Of a stretch of 64,000 nucleotides of DNA, positions 46,965 to 57,833 are shown piece after piece. The position numbers were made by a program, and so were the translations under genes. The DNA is taken from assembly GCA_030734395.1 (NCBI GenBank), contig JAUZTG010000020.1:992001-1056000 (forward strand). Direction: 5' to 3'. The DNA is from Sarocladium kiliense (lineage: Eukaryota > Ascomycota > Sordariomycetes > Hypocreales > Sarocladiaceae). Within the stretch, counting starts at the first letter, position 1. Each line of letters begins with the position of its first letter. The notes beneath the pieces are model-generated. The model searched no databases. It saw only the letters and a program-made list of their open reading frames with translations, and was not told where the DNA came from.

Positions 46965-48185
46965 CTATCCTGCGTTCTCAAACTTGTTGATTAGGGTTCC
47001 GATATGCGGCAAGACCTCCACCGCAAACTCATCGCCGCTCATGAGAGACTCTCGTGGGGATCGACCGGCTCCTACGCCAGCCGGAGTTCCTGTAATAATC
47101 ACAGTGCCGGCAGGTAGCGTGGTGTCCTGGGATAGGAAGGCGATGATCTTAGGTATGCTGAAGATAAGATCGCTTTCCAAGAAATCAGCTATCTTCTCGG
47201 GATGATGATTACATCGAGGCTGTGATCATCTACTCACTCTATCCCACAATCTTGCAAAACTTTCCCATTCTTGAGGCCCTTGATTCGTAGTTGAGTAGGA
47301 TCAGGTATAAGTTCCGGGGATACCAGAACAGGTCCTGTGCGTAGCATGTGAGTCATGACGACCTCTTATAACAGCGATGCAGATTAGACGCAGAATCGCA
47401 GTGCTCACCAATTGGGCATGCTCCATCGAAGCCTTTAGAAAAGCACCACTGACTGTCCCTGAACTGAGGAGTTCTTGAGGATACATCATTGCATGCTGTG
47501 TATCCCAGAATGTAGTCTGCTGATTCCGACTCTGTAACATTCTTGCAGTCCCGGCCGATGACCACAGCGAGCTCAGCCTCGTAGTCAGCGCAATTATCAG
47601 ATTGCGACAGTTTGGGTAGCTTGACCGGTGCAGGGAATGGATCATTCAAGCTGTTGGCAGGCTTCCTACTTCGTCGTCAACAATGGACAAGCTGCGGAAG
47701 CTTACAGGACGTCGTGGTCGCTTGACTTACATGAACAACGTTGGCACCTCAGGGATTGGAAGCTTGACCTCTGCCGCATGTTGCTTATACTATGGAACCT
47801 CGATCAGTGGCCGCCTCATTCCAGGGAGAAGCTGGGGTACTTGCGTTCAGGCCGATGCATCTGATGGTCCCAACCTCATGCCGTGCCAGTGGTGACAGAA
47901 TGCGGTCGACTTCAAGTTCTTGGTTGGTCTTTTTACCTGGAGAAAGCATAGAAGAGCCATCAAAGACGTATGCCCAGATAGGTCTGTTTTCCCTGAGACT
48001 CAACCCAATGTCCACGTCAAAGGACGTCGGCTCGCCGATCAAAGTCTTAGCAGGCTCATTCTTGGGAACGAAGCGGATGAGACCTACGAATAGTCAGCAT
48101 GAACTCTTGCCCGCAAGACTCCTCTTGGCAGTGCCATTCAAGGATTCTACATGGCCGACTCACGTGAGAATGAAGCTCGAGGCAT
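46965..48185 (-). CDS. fumarylacetoacetate hydrolase (FAH) family enzyme
   Basis: Six exons, 48185-48164, 48083-47845, 47789-47731, 47665-47409, 47334-47238 and 47172-46965, give 293 residues. Intron 2 (47844-47790) is a GC-AG intron: its donor reads GCAAGT, and only that junction restores the family motif GLNYKQHAAE. The FAH core is complete: metal-binding region YEAELAVVIG, NDVSSR, GFDGACPIGP and TGTPAGVG. The N-terminal SRLIRFVPK and SLNDPFPAPV segments match the acylpyruvase / 2-hydroxyhepta-2,4-diene-1,7-dioate isomerase subgroup rather than true fumarylacetoacetase. Such enzymes cleave or isomerise acylpyruvate-type products of aromatic ring opening. It is divergent from the flavin monooxygenase, with two TCCCCRC motifs between them. 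Confidence 0.88.
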
Positions 48186-48392
48186 GATCGACTGGCTCTT
48201 GCTTCCACGCGTGTGGGAATGTTTGAGTTCAGGACTGCACCGTTTCCTCATGGACTGTCAAAGCCAGCAGCATGAATTGATACTCACTACCATTAACAAG
48301 GCATCTCATTCAACTCAATGCTATCAGCCGAGCCGCAAAGACAGGATTAGCATACGTCCCGTCGTTCACAAAGTTGTGGAGAAGGGCAACTA

Positions 48393-48433
48393 TCCCCACG
48401 CTGGCGAACATACCACCTTCAGCGGCTCCCCGC
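48393..48433. promoter_or_regulatory. TCCCCRC motifs in FAH/monooxygenase divergent promoter
   Basis: TCCCCAC at 48393-48399 and TCCCCGC at 48427-48433, placed almost midway between the two divergent starts at 48185 and 48605. Confidence 0.55.
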
Positions 48434-48604
48434 CACATACAGAAGTACTGGTAATGTCCTTCACTATCGGTTCAGCATCCACGGCTAATTGTGGTGCTTT
48501 AAATCCCATGTGTCGAGACCTCTTTGGTGACTTCACCTTGGCACTTGATCACTGGTAGCTGAAGAGATCTCTGACTCTATTCGTGACTGACCGAAAAACG
48601 AACT

Positions 48605-50492
48605 ATGACGGTCAATCATAGCGCAAATACGAACGGACGAACCGCAACTCCGGACGGACAAGATGCATCGAGGAATATTCTAGACGTTCCCGTTCTCATC
48701 GTTGGTGGCGGTCCGGCTGGCTTGCTTCAAGGCTACCTCCTCGCAAAACTTGGTATACAGACACTTATTATCGAGCGCTATCCACAGAGGCTAGGAGCCC
48801 CAAAGGCACATGCGCTCTCCCCGAGGTCGCTCGAGATATGCCGGCAGTTCGGTCTGGACCTGGAGCACATTCGCAGCCTCGGTGCACAAAGGGACGACGC
48901 ATACTGGGTCAACTTCCTTACTACACTGTCTGGCGAAGTAGTCGGTCGTCTCCCGTACGAGCGGATGGATGCCGGTGTCCTCGACTACACGCCCGAGATG
49001 ATTCACAACATTTCGCAGCCGGATTTCGAGCAGTATGTCGCTGAGGAAATCTCAGAGCTCGAGAATGTTGAGATAAGGAAAGGCGTCTCGTTTGTGTCAC
49101 TACAAGATGAAAGTGACTCCGTGACCACCACCGTGGAAGAGCGTGCCACTGGGAGGATCTATTCCATCAGGTCCAAGTTCGTTATTGCTTGCGACGGCGC
49201 GAGAAGCAAAGTGCGGGACTACATGGGCATTGAGAGCGACGGCGAAGACTCTTGTAAGCTCCAGAGCTCAAAACCCCTCGTTGGAGAACACACAACCTAA
49301 CTTTTGCTGCATAGACGAAACAATGATGACAATTCACTTCAGTACCAACCTCAGAAGCATTGTCGGGGATCGCGTAGGGATGCTTCACTGGTTATTCGAC
49401 CCCTTAGCATCAGGCTTCATCATAGCATATGATCTTTCCGGCAACGCCGTTTTGATCACAAACTTCGACTCTGAAAAGTACCCGCCAGAGTCTTGGAATG
49501 AGGCCCTGTGCAAAGAGGTTTTAACCGGAGCCATTGGCCAGAGTCACTCCGCTAAGATCCTGAGTTATCGACCGTGGATACTCAGTAGACGAGTCGCCAA
49601 GTCATATCGCAAAGGAAGCGTCTTCCTTGCAGGCGACGCGGCTCACGCGTTTCCGCCCACGGGAGGACTTGGTCTGAACTCCGGTCTAGCTGATGTCCAC
49701 AACCTAGCCTTTAAGATCGCTGCAGTCTGGAACCAGGAGGCGGAGGACTCATTGCTGGACTCATACGAGGTCGAACGAAGACCTGTAGCCGAAGTGAACT
49801 CTCGTCAGAGTGTCAAAAATGGGCAGGCCATATTCAGATTGCTGAAGACATTGGGTACCGCCGGCATCGCAGACGTTGACGCAGCGCGTTGCAACTTGAA
49901 GGCCGCTATCAACGATCCGGAGCAGATGAAGAAGGTTGTCATCGGAGTCGAGGAGCAGAGGGAGCACTTCGACAATCTCAATCTTCACATTGGGTACATC
50001 TACGGCGATACTAACACCCCGAGTCACGCGTCGCACTTCACGCCCAGCTTCCAGCAGGGTGCGAGGCTACCGCACGCTTGGCTGGGTGACAAGGTACCCT
50101 CGTTCGTGCAAGAGCAAATCAAGCCTGTGAATTTGAGCTACGTCCACGAACTACCACAGAAAGAGGTGGAAGCGAAGAGATACAGTTCTCTGGATCTTTG
50201 TACTCCAGGTGCCTGGACACTCTTGCTGCCAGTAGCCGCCAGCTCTCTAGATCAAGCGGTCATGGGGCTTACAAAGATGGTCAAGGGGTTGAACCTACAC
50301 ATTCTTAAGCTAGGAAGGGACTTCAATGTACTTTCGGGAGGTGCTGGAGATTCGTGGGCACGCGACTCTGGCCTGCAGGACGGCCGAGGGCTGCTCATCC
50401 GACCTGATCAGCACATTTTATGCTCGATCGACTCCAAGACCAAGCCAGGGGAGCTTTCGAACATGATCAAAGAGTTTTTGGGAGTCAGATAG
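48605..50492 (+). CDS. FAD-dependent aromatic-ring monooxygenase (phenol hydroxylase/PHBH-like)
   Basis: Exons 48605-49253 and 49315-50492 join over a 61-nt intron (GTAAGC, TGCATAG) to give 608 residues. The class A flavoprotein layout is complete: GxGxxG as VLIVGGGPAGLLQGYLL (residues 30-46), the DG motif FVIACDGARSKVR, and the GD motif VFLAGDAAHAFPPTGGLGLNSGLAD (Gly323-Asp324). A C-terminal thioredoxin-like domain without the active cysteines follows. These enzymes hydroxylate phenolic rings with NADPH and O2, and some perform Baeyer-Villiger-like or decarboxylating hydroxylation. There is no signal peptide. Pairing with an FAH hydrolase in a divergent promoter suggests a hydroxylation to C-C hydrolysis sequence. 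No separate ring-cleaving dioxygenase is seen in the window. Confidence 0.9.
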
Positions 50493-51289
50493 TTAGACGA
50501 GCCTATATGTAAGACATAAGACATAACAGCATGTTTCGGTAGACCACCCTTGTTCCGGGCACAAAGCTTCGCAATCTGCTCGTTGTCGTGGATTAAAACC
50601 ATAATCACCATCACCATGATCACCATGCGTAAAGATGCCTAGGCCACTAGCTGAGTTTCGCTTGGTTTGTATCAGGCCCCAGAGTGCAGTATCTGGCCAA
50701 TGCCGTCGTTCTATGTTCATGCTTGACCTCAGCATTGGACTCGGATCAGCGCACATGGTGAGATAGAGGTGTAGTGTAATTATGAACACGTGCTTGGATG
50801 TAAAATCATAGTCCCCTGCTACGTCTGATCATTTTGACATCCTCGTCGATACCCAATGTCTTGAACCAACTTGCAACGCACAGGTGTAGCTCACTCGTGC
50901 TCATGAGACTAACATCCCGCGTGCAATCAAGCCAATTGAGAAGCTAGAGCATCCAAGGGAAATGCGTGCCAGCGGCCCAAGAACGCGTAGGCAGCAGTTC
51001 TCCCAGCAACCAGACTCGGATCTGCTTGCTCCCCACAGATTCGTGGGGAAGACATTGTGGAGATGCGGTAGCATACCACGGCGTGGGGAAAGAGAACCAA
51101 GGGTTCGGCGATAGTGGCATCTTGTCTTGCGGTCGGCTTCGGGTCCGGTCTGCAGCTTTCGTCCTATGTAGTGTAACGAGGACCGTTCCCCAAAGAGCAA
51201 AACGCTGAGTTATCATGTCCAAAGCCTCTTGATTTGCTGCTCATCAGCAGAAGCTCCCAGTACCTCCAGCGAAACTCATACACCCAGCC
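50493..51289. other. intergenic between monooxygenase and DUF3500 genes
   Basis: No gene is supported. It holds three exact cluster motifs near 51030-51089. Confidence 0.5.
51030..51089. promoter_or_regulatory. inverted TCCCCAC/GTGGGGA pair plus third site (DUF3500 promoter)
   Basis: TCCCCAC at 51030-51036, a 6-nt spacer and GTGGGGA at 51043-51049 make a perfect inverted repeat. A third GTGGGGA lies at 51083-51089. They are 201-260 nt upstream of the ATG at 51290. Confidence 0.65.
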
Positions 51290-52618
51290 ATGGCATCTAA
51301 CGGGCTCTACGATTCGAAAGGAGAGTTCCGGAACTATTTACCAGACCTTTCCAAGCCTCGGTTTGTTGCACTCCAGAAGCAGAACGCTCATCAGTACGCA
51401 GCGGAGTTTAAGCAAAAAGGGAACCCTCCATGGCTTCATGGGCTGTACCAGAAGTGGCTGGAGCTCTGTAAGGAGCCTTTCAAAGGCATCACAAGTGACG
51501 GTGTTGTCAGATCCGGTTTGTTTGGACTTGAGGATGAGCAAGTTCCTGTCGCAGCCATCGCAGACGCAGCTCATAAGTTCCTTGGAACCCTGACAGAAGA
51601 GGACCGCAGCAGAACGCTGTACCACATTGACTCGCCTGAATGGCGAACTTGGTCGAATCCCGAGTTTCTACTTAGTGATAAGGGAATTCGGCTCGATGAG
51701 ACGGATGCGACAACCAGAGAGCTGATCTTCGAAGTTTTGAGGAGAACCCTGTCGCCGGAAGGTTTCGACAAGGCCATGTCAGCCATGCGAATTAATGGCT
51801 TCCTCGGGGAGCTTGTGAACGCAAAGTCAGTCTGCAATGAGTTCTCGTACAACTTCTGTATCTTTGGTATGCCTTCAGCAATCAAACCCTGGGGCTTCAG
51901 CTTTTATGGGCACCATCTTTGCCTGAATGTTTTCCTGTACAAGTCCCAGATGGTGGTTTCACCATGGTTCACCGGCGCCGAACCAAACGAGATCGATCAC
52001 GGCCCATACTCGGGAACGAAGATCCTACAGCGCGAAGACCATCTCGGTCTGAGGCTCATGCAGTCTTTGAGTCCATCACAACAGCAGGCTGCTCAAATCT
52101 ACAAGTTGCTGAGAGATCCTACCATGCCTTGGGGTCGCTGGAATCGTGACGACCAGAGGCACCTTTGCGGGGCCTACAGAGACAATCGTGTAGTTCCTTA
52201 CGAAGGCATCACGGTATCCTCGATGACGGACAACCAAAGGCGAATTGTCGAAGACATAGTTGCCGAGTTCTTGCTATATCTTCCCTCTCGCTCACGAGAA
52301 GTCCGTTTGTCTCAGGTCCGAAAGTACTTTGAGGAGACATACTTCTGTTGGATCGGCGGCTTTGGTGATGACAACGCCTTCTACTATAGGATTCAGTCAC
52401 CTGTGATCATTGTTGAATTTGACCACCACTCGGGTGTTTTCCTTAGCAACGAGGAACCGGCGAGATTCCACATCCACACATTGCTTCGGACGCCCAATGC
52501 TGGCGATTACGGAAAGGCTCTTATGCCACTGCTGCCGGGTGAAGACCAAGCTTTCATGTGGGACGAAAATGAAGACTCACAGGCTGGGAGCTGTGCCCAA
52601 GGGTTTCAGGACAAGTAG
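51290..52618 (+). CDS. DUF3500-family protein
   Basis: Single exon of 442 residues. The central region matches the DUF3500 (PF12006) signature: SYNFCIFGMPSAIKPWGFSFYGHHLCLNVFLYKSQMVVSPWFTGAEPNEIDHGPYSGTKIL, followed by a His-rich end with VIIVEFDHHSGVFLSNEEPARFHIHTLLRTPNAGDYGKALM. The conserved His pairs (GHHL, DHHSG, HIHT) could bind metal, but no reaction is established for the family as far as I know. There is no signal peptide. The promoter has the strongest inverted motif pair of the cluster, so it is likely controlled with the monooxygenase and FAH genes. It may supply the missing chemical step between them; this is inference. Confidence 0.88.
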   Translation: MASNGLYDSKGEFRNYLPDLSKPRFVALQKQNAHQYAAEFKQKGNPPWLHGLYQKWLELCKEPFKGITSDGVVRSGLFGLEDEQVPVAAIADAAHKFLGTLTEEDRSRTLYHIDSPEWRTWSNPEFLLSDKGIRLDETDATTRELIFEVLRRTLSPEGFDKAMSAMRINGFLGELVNAKSVCNEFSYNFCIFGMPSAIKPWGFSFYGHHLCLNVFLYKSQMVVSPWFTGAEPNEIDHGPYSGTKILQREDHLGLRLMQSLSPSQQQAAQIYKLLRDPTMPWGRWNRDDQRHLCGAYRDNRVVPYEGITVSSMTDNQRRIVEDIVAEFLLYLPSRSREVRLSQVRKYFEETYFCWIGGFGDDNAFYYRIQSPVIIVEFDHHSGVFLSNEEPARFHIHTLLRTPNAGDYGKALMPLLPGEDQAFMWDENEDSQAGSCAQGFQDK

Positions 52619-55243
52619 CATGGCTAGGGTTGGGTGCAGCTTTGTCAATATTGACCATTTTGAACCCACAACATGTTCGAGTCTCTTATCGCTTCAAGTC
52701 GGGAGCTGATTATAGGCTCTGGCGCAAGCTTTCTCCAGTGACATGGTGAACACGATTCGTGCATGGAAAAAGTTGCGAAGATGGCATGCTATCGGGAAAT
52801 ACCTATCAAAATGCATTCAAGCCAGGCCCTCGAACCCGTGTGGGCACAGGTGAGGATGAGGATGCGCAATGGCGATATCAACCCATAAAGAAGTCATGCC
52901 TTCCGCAGTCAGTTAGCCAGAACGAGGATGAAAGCAAGCAAGGGACAGTCAGAAACTGTGACAAGGATGTTCAAGACTTGTGACTGCTTCGCAAAGAAAC
53001 TTCCGGGTCGCCTCGGGGTTACCCGCTCCTTAGGTTCCGGTCTGTGCCCAATTTCATCTTGATTCGGTATGGCTTTTGTTTGTATTGGACAGGGCGTAGA
53101 ATTGTCAAATTCCAAAAAATGTAAGTGGTTGTGTAGATGGACAGTATTCGGAGTAGATCTTCACGTCCCCCGGTCGTCGCTGGTGAAACCAACTCCAACG
53201 GAGCCGAGGGAAATTGCTCCAACGGGTAGAATTGTCAGAGCAACTCACTAGTCGTTGGGTTGGGTTGGGCTGGGTTGCGACGGGGCGCGGGAGGAGGCGA
53301 GAGCTGGGGCTTGGTTGGTCACTTGGATGATGAGCAGGGATGGTGCGGCTTTGGCTTCGGCCTACGTCAGCGAAGCCATCGCGATCCTGCACCCGCATCG
53401 CACCGTCCACCCACCAAGTGCAACTTATGGCTCTTCCTTTGGAGCGAGAGGGAGAGATCGCCATAATTCACATGTTTTATATCTGAATACGACGGAGAGC
53501 ACTGAGATGGGGAGCAAGAGGAAGAGAAATAGCACATCGGAGAAAAGTAAGGTTCCGGTGAAGGACGTCATCGTGGAAGGGCGCGTGGAGAACCGGCCAA
53601 GGCAGCATGGACCTCAAAACGGTTTTGGTGGCAACTTCTCGGGTCCGTGATGGTCTAAGCCGAGTCGCGCGGCAGTGGTTGATTATGTGGGTTATGGTAC
53701 GTGCTGGATCTAAGGGGATCACGACAGTCCCTGCATCTTGGTCAAGGGACTAGCTAGGGGCCAGTGGCGCCCATTCCGTTGGGATGGTTGTTTGGTCGGC
53801 TGATGCAGTACGTGGTGATTTGAAAGCCAGGGATCGCTCATTGGCAGTTGGCGTCAAGCCACAAGGATGATTGTATTATCATGGCAGTCAGCAAAGACAA
53901 GAGCAGTCTGGACCAGCGCCACGAGAGGGTGAGGAGGATGAGTTGAGTTTGAGAGGCGGGCTTGACTTTCGTCATTACCCGTCGACGGTGTATTTTTAGA
54001 CGACGTCTGTGTTTCTTGTCGTTTTTCGATCTCTGGCTTGTGATGGAGACCTACCGTACGATATGCTTGCCACTGGACTCGTATCTGGTGTTGAAGGAGT
54101 CAGTCAGGTCAGTGCAACTCGGCATTCGCTGTTGATGCCGGGGCATGACTCTGGGAAAGTCAGTTCATGGGACTCCAGTCCTGACTAATGCGATGCAGCT
54201 GTTGGGCCAGGCAGCCATGTCCAGCCATGTCCAGTCCAATCCTGTGCAATGCTATTCGTTGCTGTGCTCCTCTTAGCCTTACAGACGGCATCAATCGCTG
54301 GGCTTGTCCCGTTACATCCGTCTCGGCTGGAAATGCCGGTAGTAGTACCTGTACCTGTACCCTTAGGTACCTGGACCTTGCCTAGCATCGAGGCGAACCA
54401 GGTTGCACAGATTGGATGAGGAGAGAAAAAATCAGAAGAGAGGGGGAAAAAAAGTCTCAGCTATGCAAAAGCAAATAAAAGAAAACATCCTGACTAGTCT
54501 CGACTCGTTCATCCGACTCCAGTTGATTCGAGCCCAATCCCTGGAGACCAGTACCCAAGAGACAGGATGCCCTTGTCGCCCAACCCAACGCATCCCTGGT
54601 TCAGGCACCTTCAGCACTAAGAACGCTGAGAACCGGACAGAACTGCCCCGCGATTGATCCAGGGAACCCCCCTCCTTCGTTTTCCCCTCTCTACCGTAGC
54701 TTAGGCACCTTAGCCACTGCTGATTGCTGGTACCTTGTCTGCCGCATTCCAAAGAAAGTGTACCTGAGCCTGTCCCTGTCACTCAATCTGTGACTGGGCT
54801 ACTTTGGTGCTGCTGCTGCTGCTCCTCTTCTCTGCTGACTGGCTTTCTGCGCTCAAACCACCACCACCAAGACCACTCCCTCCATTCCATTCCATACATT
54901 TGGCATCCCCTCACCTCATTGGACTTCTTTTCCTCTTTCTGCACCTTCTTACTACTTCTCCTCCTCTTCCTCCTCTTCCTCCTCCTCCTCCTTCTTCCTT
55001 ATCCGGCTCTTCTTTTTTTGCCGACCCCTCACCTCACCTCACCTCACCTCACTCCATACTCTCACCACCTGAGCCTCACATATACTGACGGACCTTTCCG
55101 ACCTCTGTCCTTCCTCCTGTCGATTCTCTCTCCCTTGACATTCCTTTCTTCCATCAACACGATAAATCGACATCAACATCCAGAGTCTGCCAATCACGAC
55201 TTTCCTGTTCCGGCCAGCAGCTGCTGGGTCACCTTCGCTGCCC
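52619..55243. other. intergenic region with low-complexity leader
   Basis: No gene is confidently seen. A 47-codon frame from the ATG at 53509 (MGSKRKRNSTSEKSK...) is possible but unsupported. Between 54940 and 55060 the DNA is a long pyrimidine tract with (CCTCA)n at about 55026-55052, probably the promoter and leader of the next gene. A GTACCT-rich stretch occurs at 54345-54370. Confidence 0.5.
55026..55052 (+). repeat. (CCTCA)n microsatellite in leader
   Basis: About five tandem CCTCA units in a long pyrimidine-rich tract, some 190 nt upstream of the ATG at 55244. Confidence 0.7.
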
Positions 55244-57833
55244 ATGTCGTCTGATCGCTACTATGGCTACGGCCATGGCCACTCCAGCAGCCGCCCGGTT
55301 TCCTACAACCCTGCTACCGCTTCTGTCCCTACCAGCGTCGGCTACAACAGCTCTATGAATGCTGGCGACATGCATGTCCTGCCATCATCCACTGCCTCTC
55401 GCCATCACCTAACACCCCGCGGTTACTACACATCTACAGCACCAGGTGGTGTCCCGACTACTACTAGAACCTTCGCCGTCAACCATCGTCCCTCTCGCGA
55501 GACTAGCCGCACCCGTCGTTCGACTCTCGATTCTACTTCCCGTCCTCCCGTAATTGTCACCACCTCTTCTCACAAAGATCGAGCGAATGCAACATCCTCT
55601 CACTCCTCCGGAACGCGCTCCGCCAATAGCCCTACCAGAGAAGACTACTACGGTCAAGCCTCTCCGAACCCCCGCCAATCCCGTCACCACGGTCGAACCT
55701 CCAGTGCCACCTACGATGACGATTACTACCGTCACCGCGATAGCTCTCTCTCACGGCGAGATGCTGAAGCGTACCGCAACAGTCGTCCCTCTGTTGTCTA
55801 CCCGAGTGACCCTCGACACAGCACCGCAGCTGTTGATTTCGGTGGCGGTGACTATGGAACCGATGGCTATCAGTACACCAATGCTGGCGAGCTGGCCAGA
55901 TATGATCTCGATCATCCGCGCGCCTCGCGCCGTCGCAGGGACAGCGTGGATCGGGGATACTACCGCCCCAGCCTGAGCTACAATACCGACCAGAGAAGCC
56001 TCAATGTGAACACCAGCCCGGACCTGAGCCGTAACTATGCTTCCAACACGAGCCGTGTGTATGATGGCCGTGGAGGCCCTCCGCCGTCGACTCGGGGCTT
56101 CGATAGGATCAATGGCCGCTACGAGAACCCCCGTGATGGACCTCAAGCGGCCCCCGTCCCACCATCCCCTACTTCCGCATCCACCTTCGAGGTTGCTGGA
56201 GGACCTGCCCGCAGGGGCCGGCCCGTCTCCATGTATCAAGATAGTACTCCCCGTACTGGCATACCTGATGACTACTACCGCGCTAGGGATGACGAGCGCG
56301 CTATGAGAGACCCTCGTGATCGCGAAGCAGAGCGACCATCTTCATCGGGCTTTCACGATGACAATGTGACAAATCGAGGTTTCGGCCTTCGCACTGGCCC
56401 TCCCCCGGTGGACACCCAGGATCGACGCCGCGAGCCACGACCAGAAGAACCCGCAAAACGATCGGACGAGTCCTTGAAGCGCGACAGCGACACTGAGAGA
56501 CGTGAACGTCCACGAGACCGCGAAGCGACTGATGATTCTCGCCGTGAGAGGCGTGAGGATCGGAGGCCGAGCGACGACGAGGAGAAGGAGCGAACACGGC
56601 TACGAGACAAAGTGACTGGCGGCTTGGGCATCGCTGCCGCTGCCGTAGGCTTGGGCTCGGCTTTCAAGGACGATGAGAAGGGAGACAAGGATAAGGAACC
56701 TAAACGGAGGACAAGCCCAAGCGAGGAGGACAAGACGCCAAAGGAGGCACCACCTGCCGACACCCCAAGGGCGTCTGACCCTGAACTGAGGGACCGTGAG
56801 AGGAAGGCGAGCGACGAAGAGCTACGTCGTCAACGAGCAGCTACAGAAGCCTCAACCAGGGACCGCATGCGTCGCGACGCTGAAGATAGACTAAACGGTG
56901 AAGCAGTTGGGCCAGCTTCTGGCTCCGACTCGGATGAAGGCAGACGCGCACGTCGGCGCCACAGGCCTTCCAACAGCTTCAACCCTAACGACGCCTCAGA
57001 CTTGACCAAGATCAAGGAGCAGCTTGCTGCTATGAGGATGTCCGACAAGGGAAGAGAGAGTGACGCTGCAACTGCAGGCCGAGACGACGCATCAAGGCCC
57101 GGCTCTGACTTGACATTGGTCGAGGCACCTCGGGATGAGTCGAGGGGCCGGGACTCTGCCGATGGCAAGCACGTCCGGTTGGTCTCGCCGCCTAGGGACA
57201 AGAAGAACGACAAGCCTGTTCGAGGTATCTTGAAAGCCCCGAGCGCAGCGTTCCCTGAGGAAGCAAACCCTATCAGGGAGGGTGTCGCCCCACACAAGGA
57301 GGATAAGAAGCTCAAAGAGGTTCCAGCAGGCGCACGCTGGACCAAGATCAGCAGAAGAAAGGTCAACCCTGAGGCACTCGAGATCGGCAAGGAAAGATTC
57401 GAGGTTCGCGACGACTTTGTCATCGTGCTCAGAGTGCTCAGTGCAGAGGAGATCCAGGCATATGCCACCGCCACTCAAATTCTGCGAGGTGAGCCTTGTC
57501 TTTGACCCAAAAGTTCTCGCCAGAGACAATGACTAACAAAGTTTATTAGACCGAAGACGCAATAAAGATCGCGACACCCGCGAGCCTGAAAAAGATCGAG
57601 AAGAGGACGAGGGTGATGACACCAAGAGACGGCACCATCGCCATCAGGACGAAGAAGACGAAGACCGGGATCGAGACCAGGAAAGGCGCAGCAGGCGTCA
57701 CAAGCGCACAGGTGAAGATGAGACTTACGACGACTCGCACCACCATCATCACCATGGCCATCATCATCAGCGATCATTCAGAGAGCGAGAGCGTGACCGA
57801 GGTCGCGAGCGGGATTGGGCGCTGGAGTCGTAA
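55244..57833 (+). CDS. large disordered protein with C-terminal DUF8035-type domain
   Basis: Exons 55244-57488 and 57550-57833 join over a 61-nt intron (GTGAGC, TTATTAG) to give 842 residues. Residues 1 to about 690 are disordered: Tyr/Ser/Arg-rich at the start, then charged Arg/Asp/Glu repeats. A short Ala/Gly patch GLGIAAAAVGLG lies near residue 465, a possible glycine-zipper-like segment. The conserved part is GARWTKISRRKVNPEALEIGKERFEVRDDFVIVLRVLSAEEIQAYATATQILRDRRR at the exon junction, which I recognise from fungal proteins annotated DUF8035. The tail is charged and carries a HHHHHHGHHHQ run. The function is unknown; the composition suggests a scaffold. Confidence 0.8.

Noticed and set aside
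31094..51089. Cluster motif seen only as CreA carbon-repression sites
   Set aside because: GYGGGG fits CreA SYGGRG as well, but the invariant following A, the inverted pairs with fixed spacing and the fit to the local regulator favour a pathway-specific site. CreA overlap remains possible.
53509..53650. 47-codon frame MGSKRKRNSTSEKSK...
   Set aside because: Too short and without splice partners or recognisable similarity.
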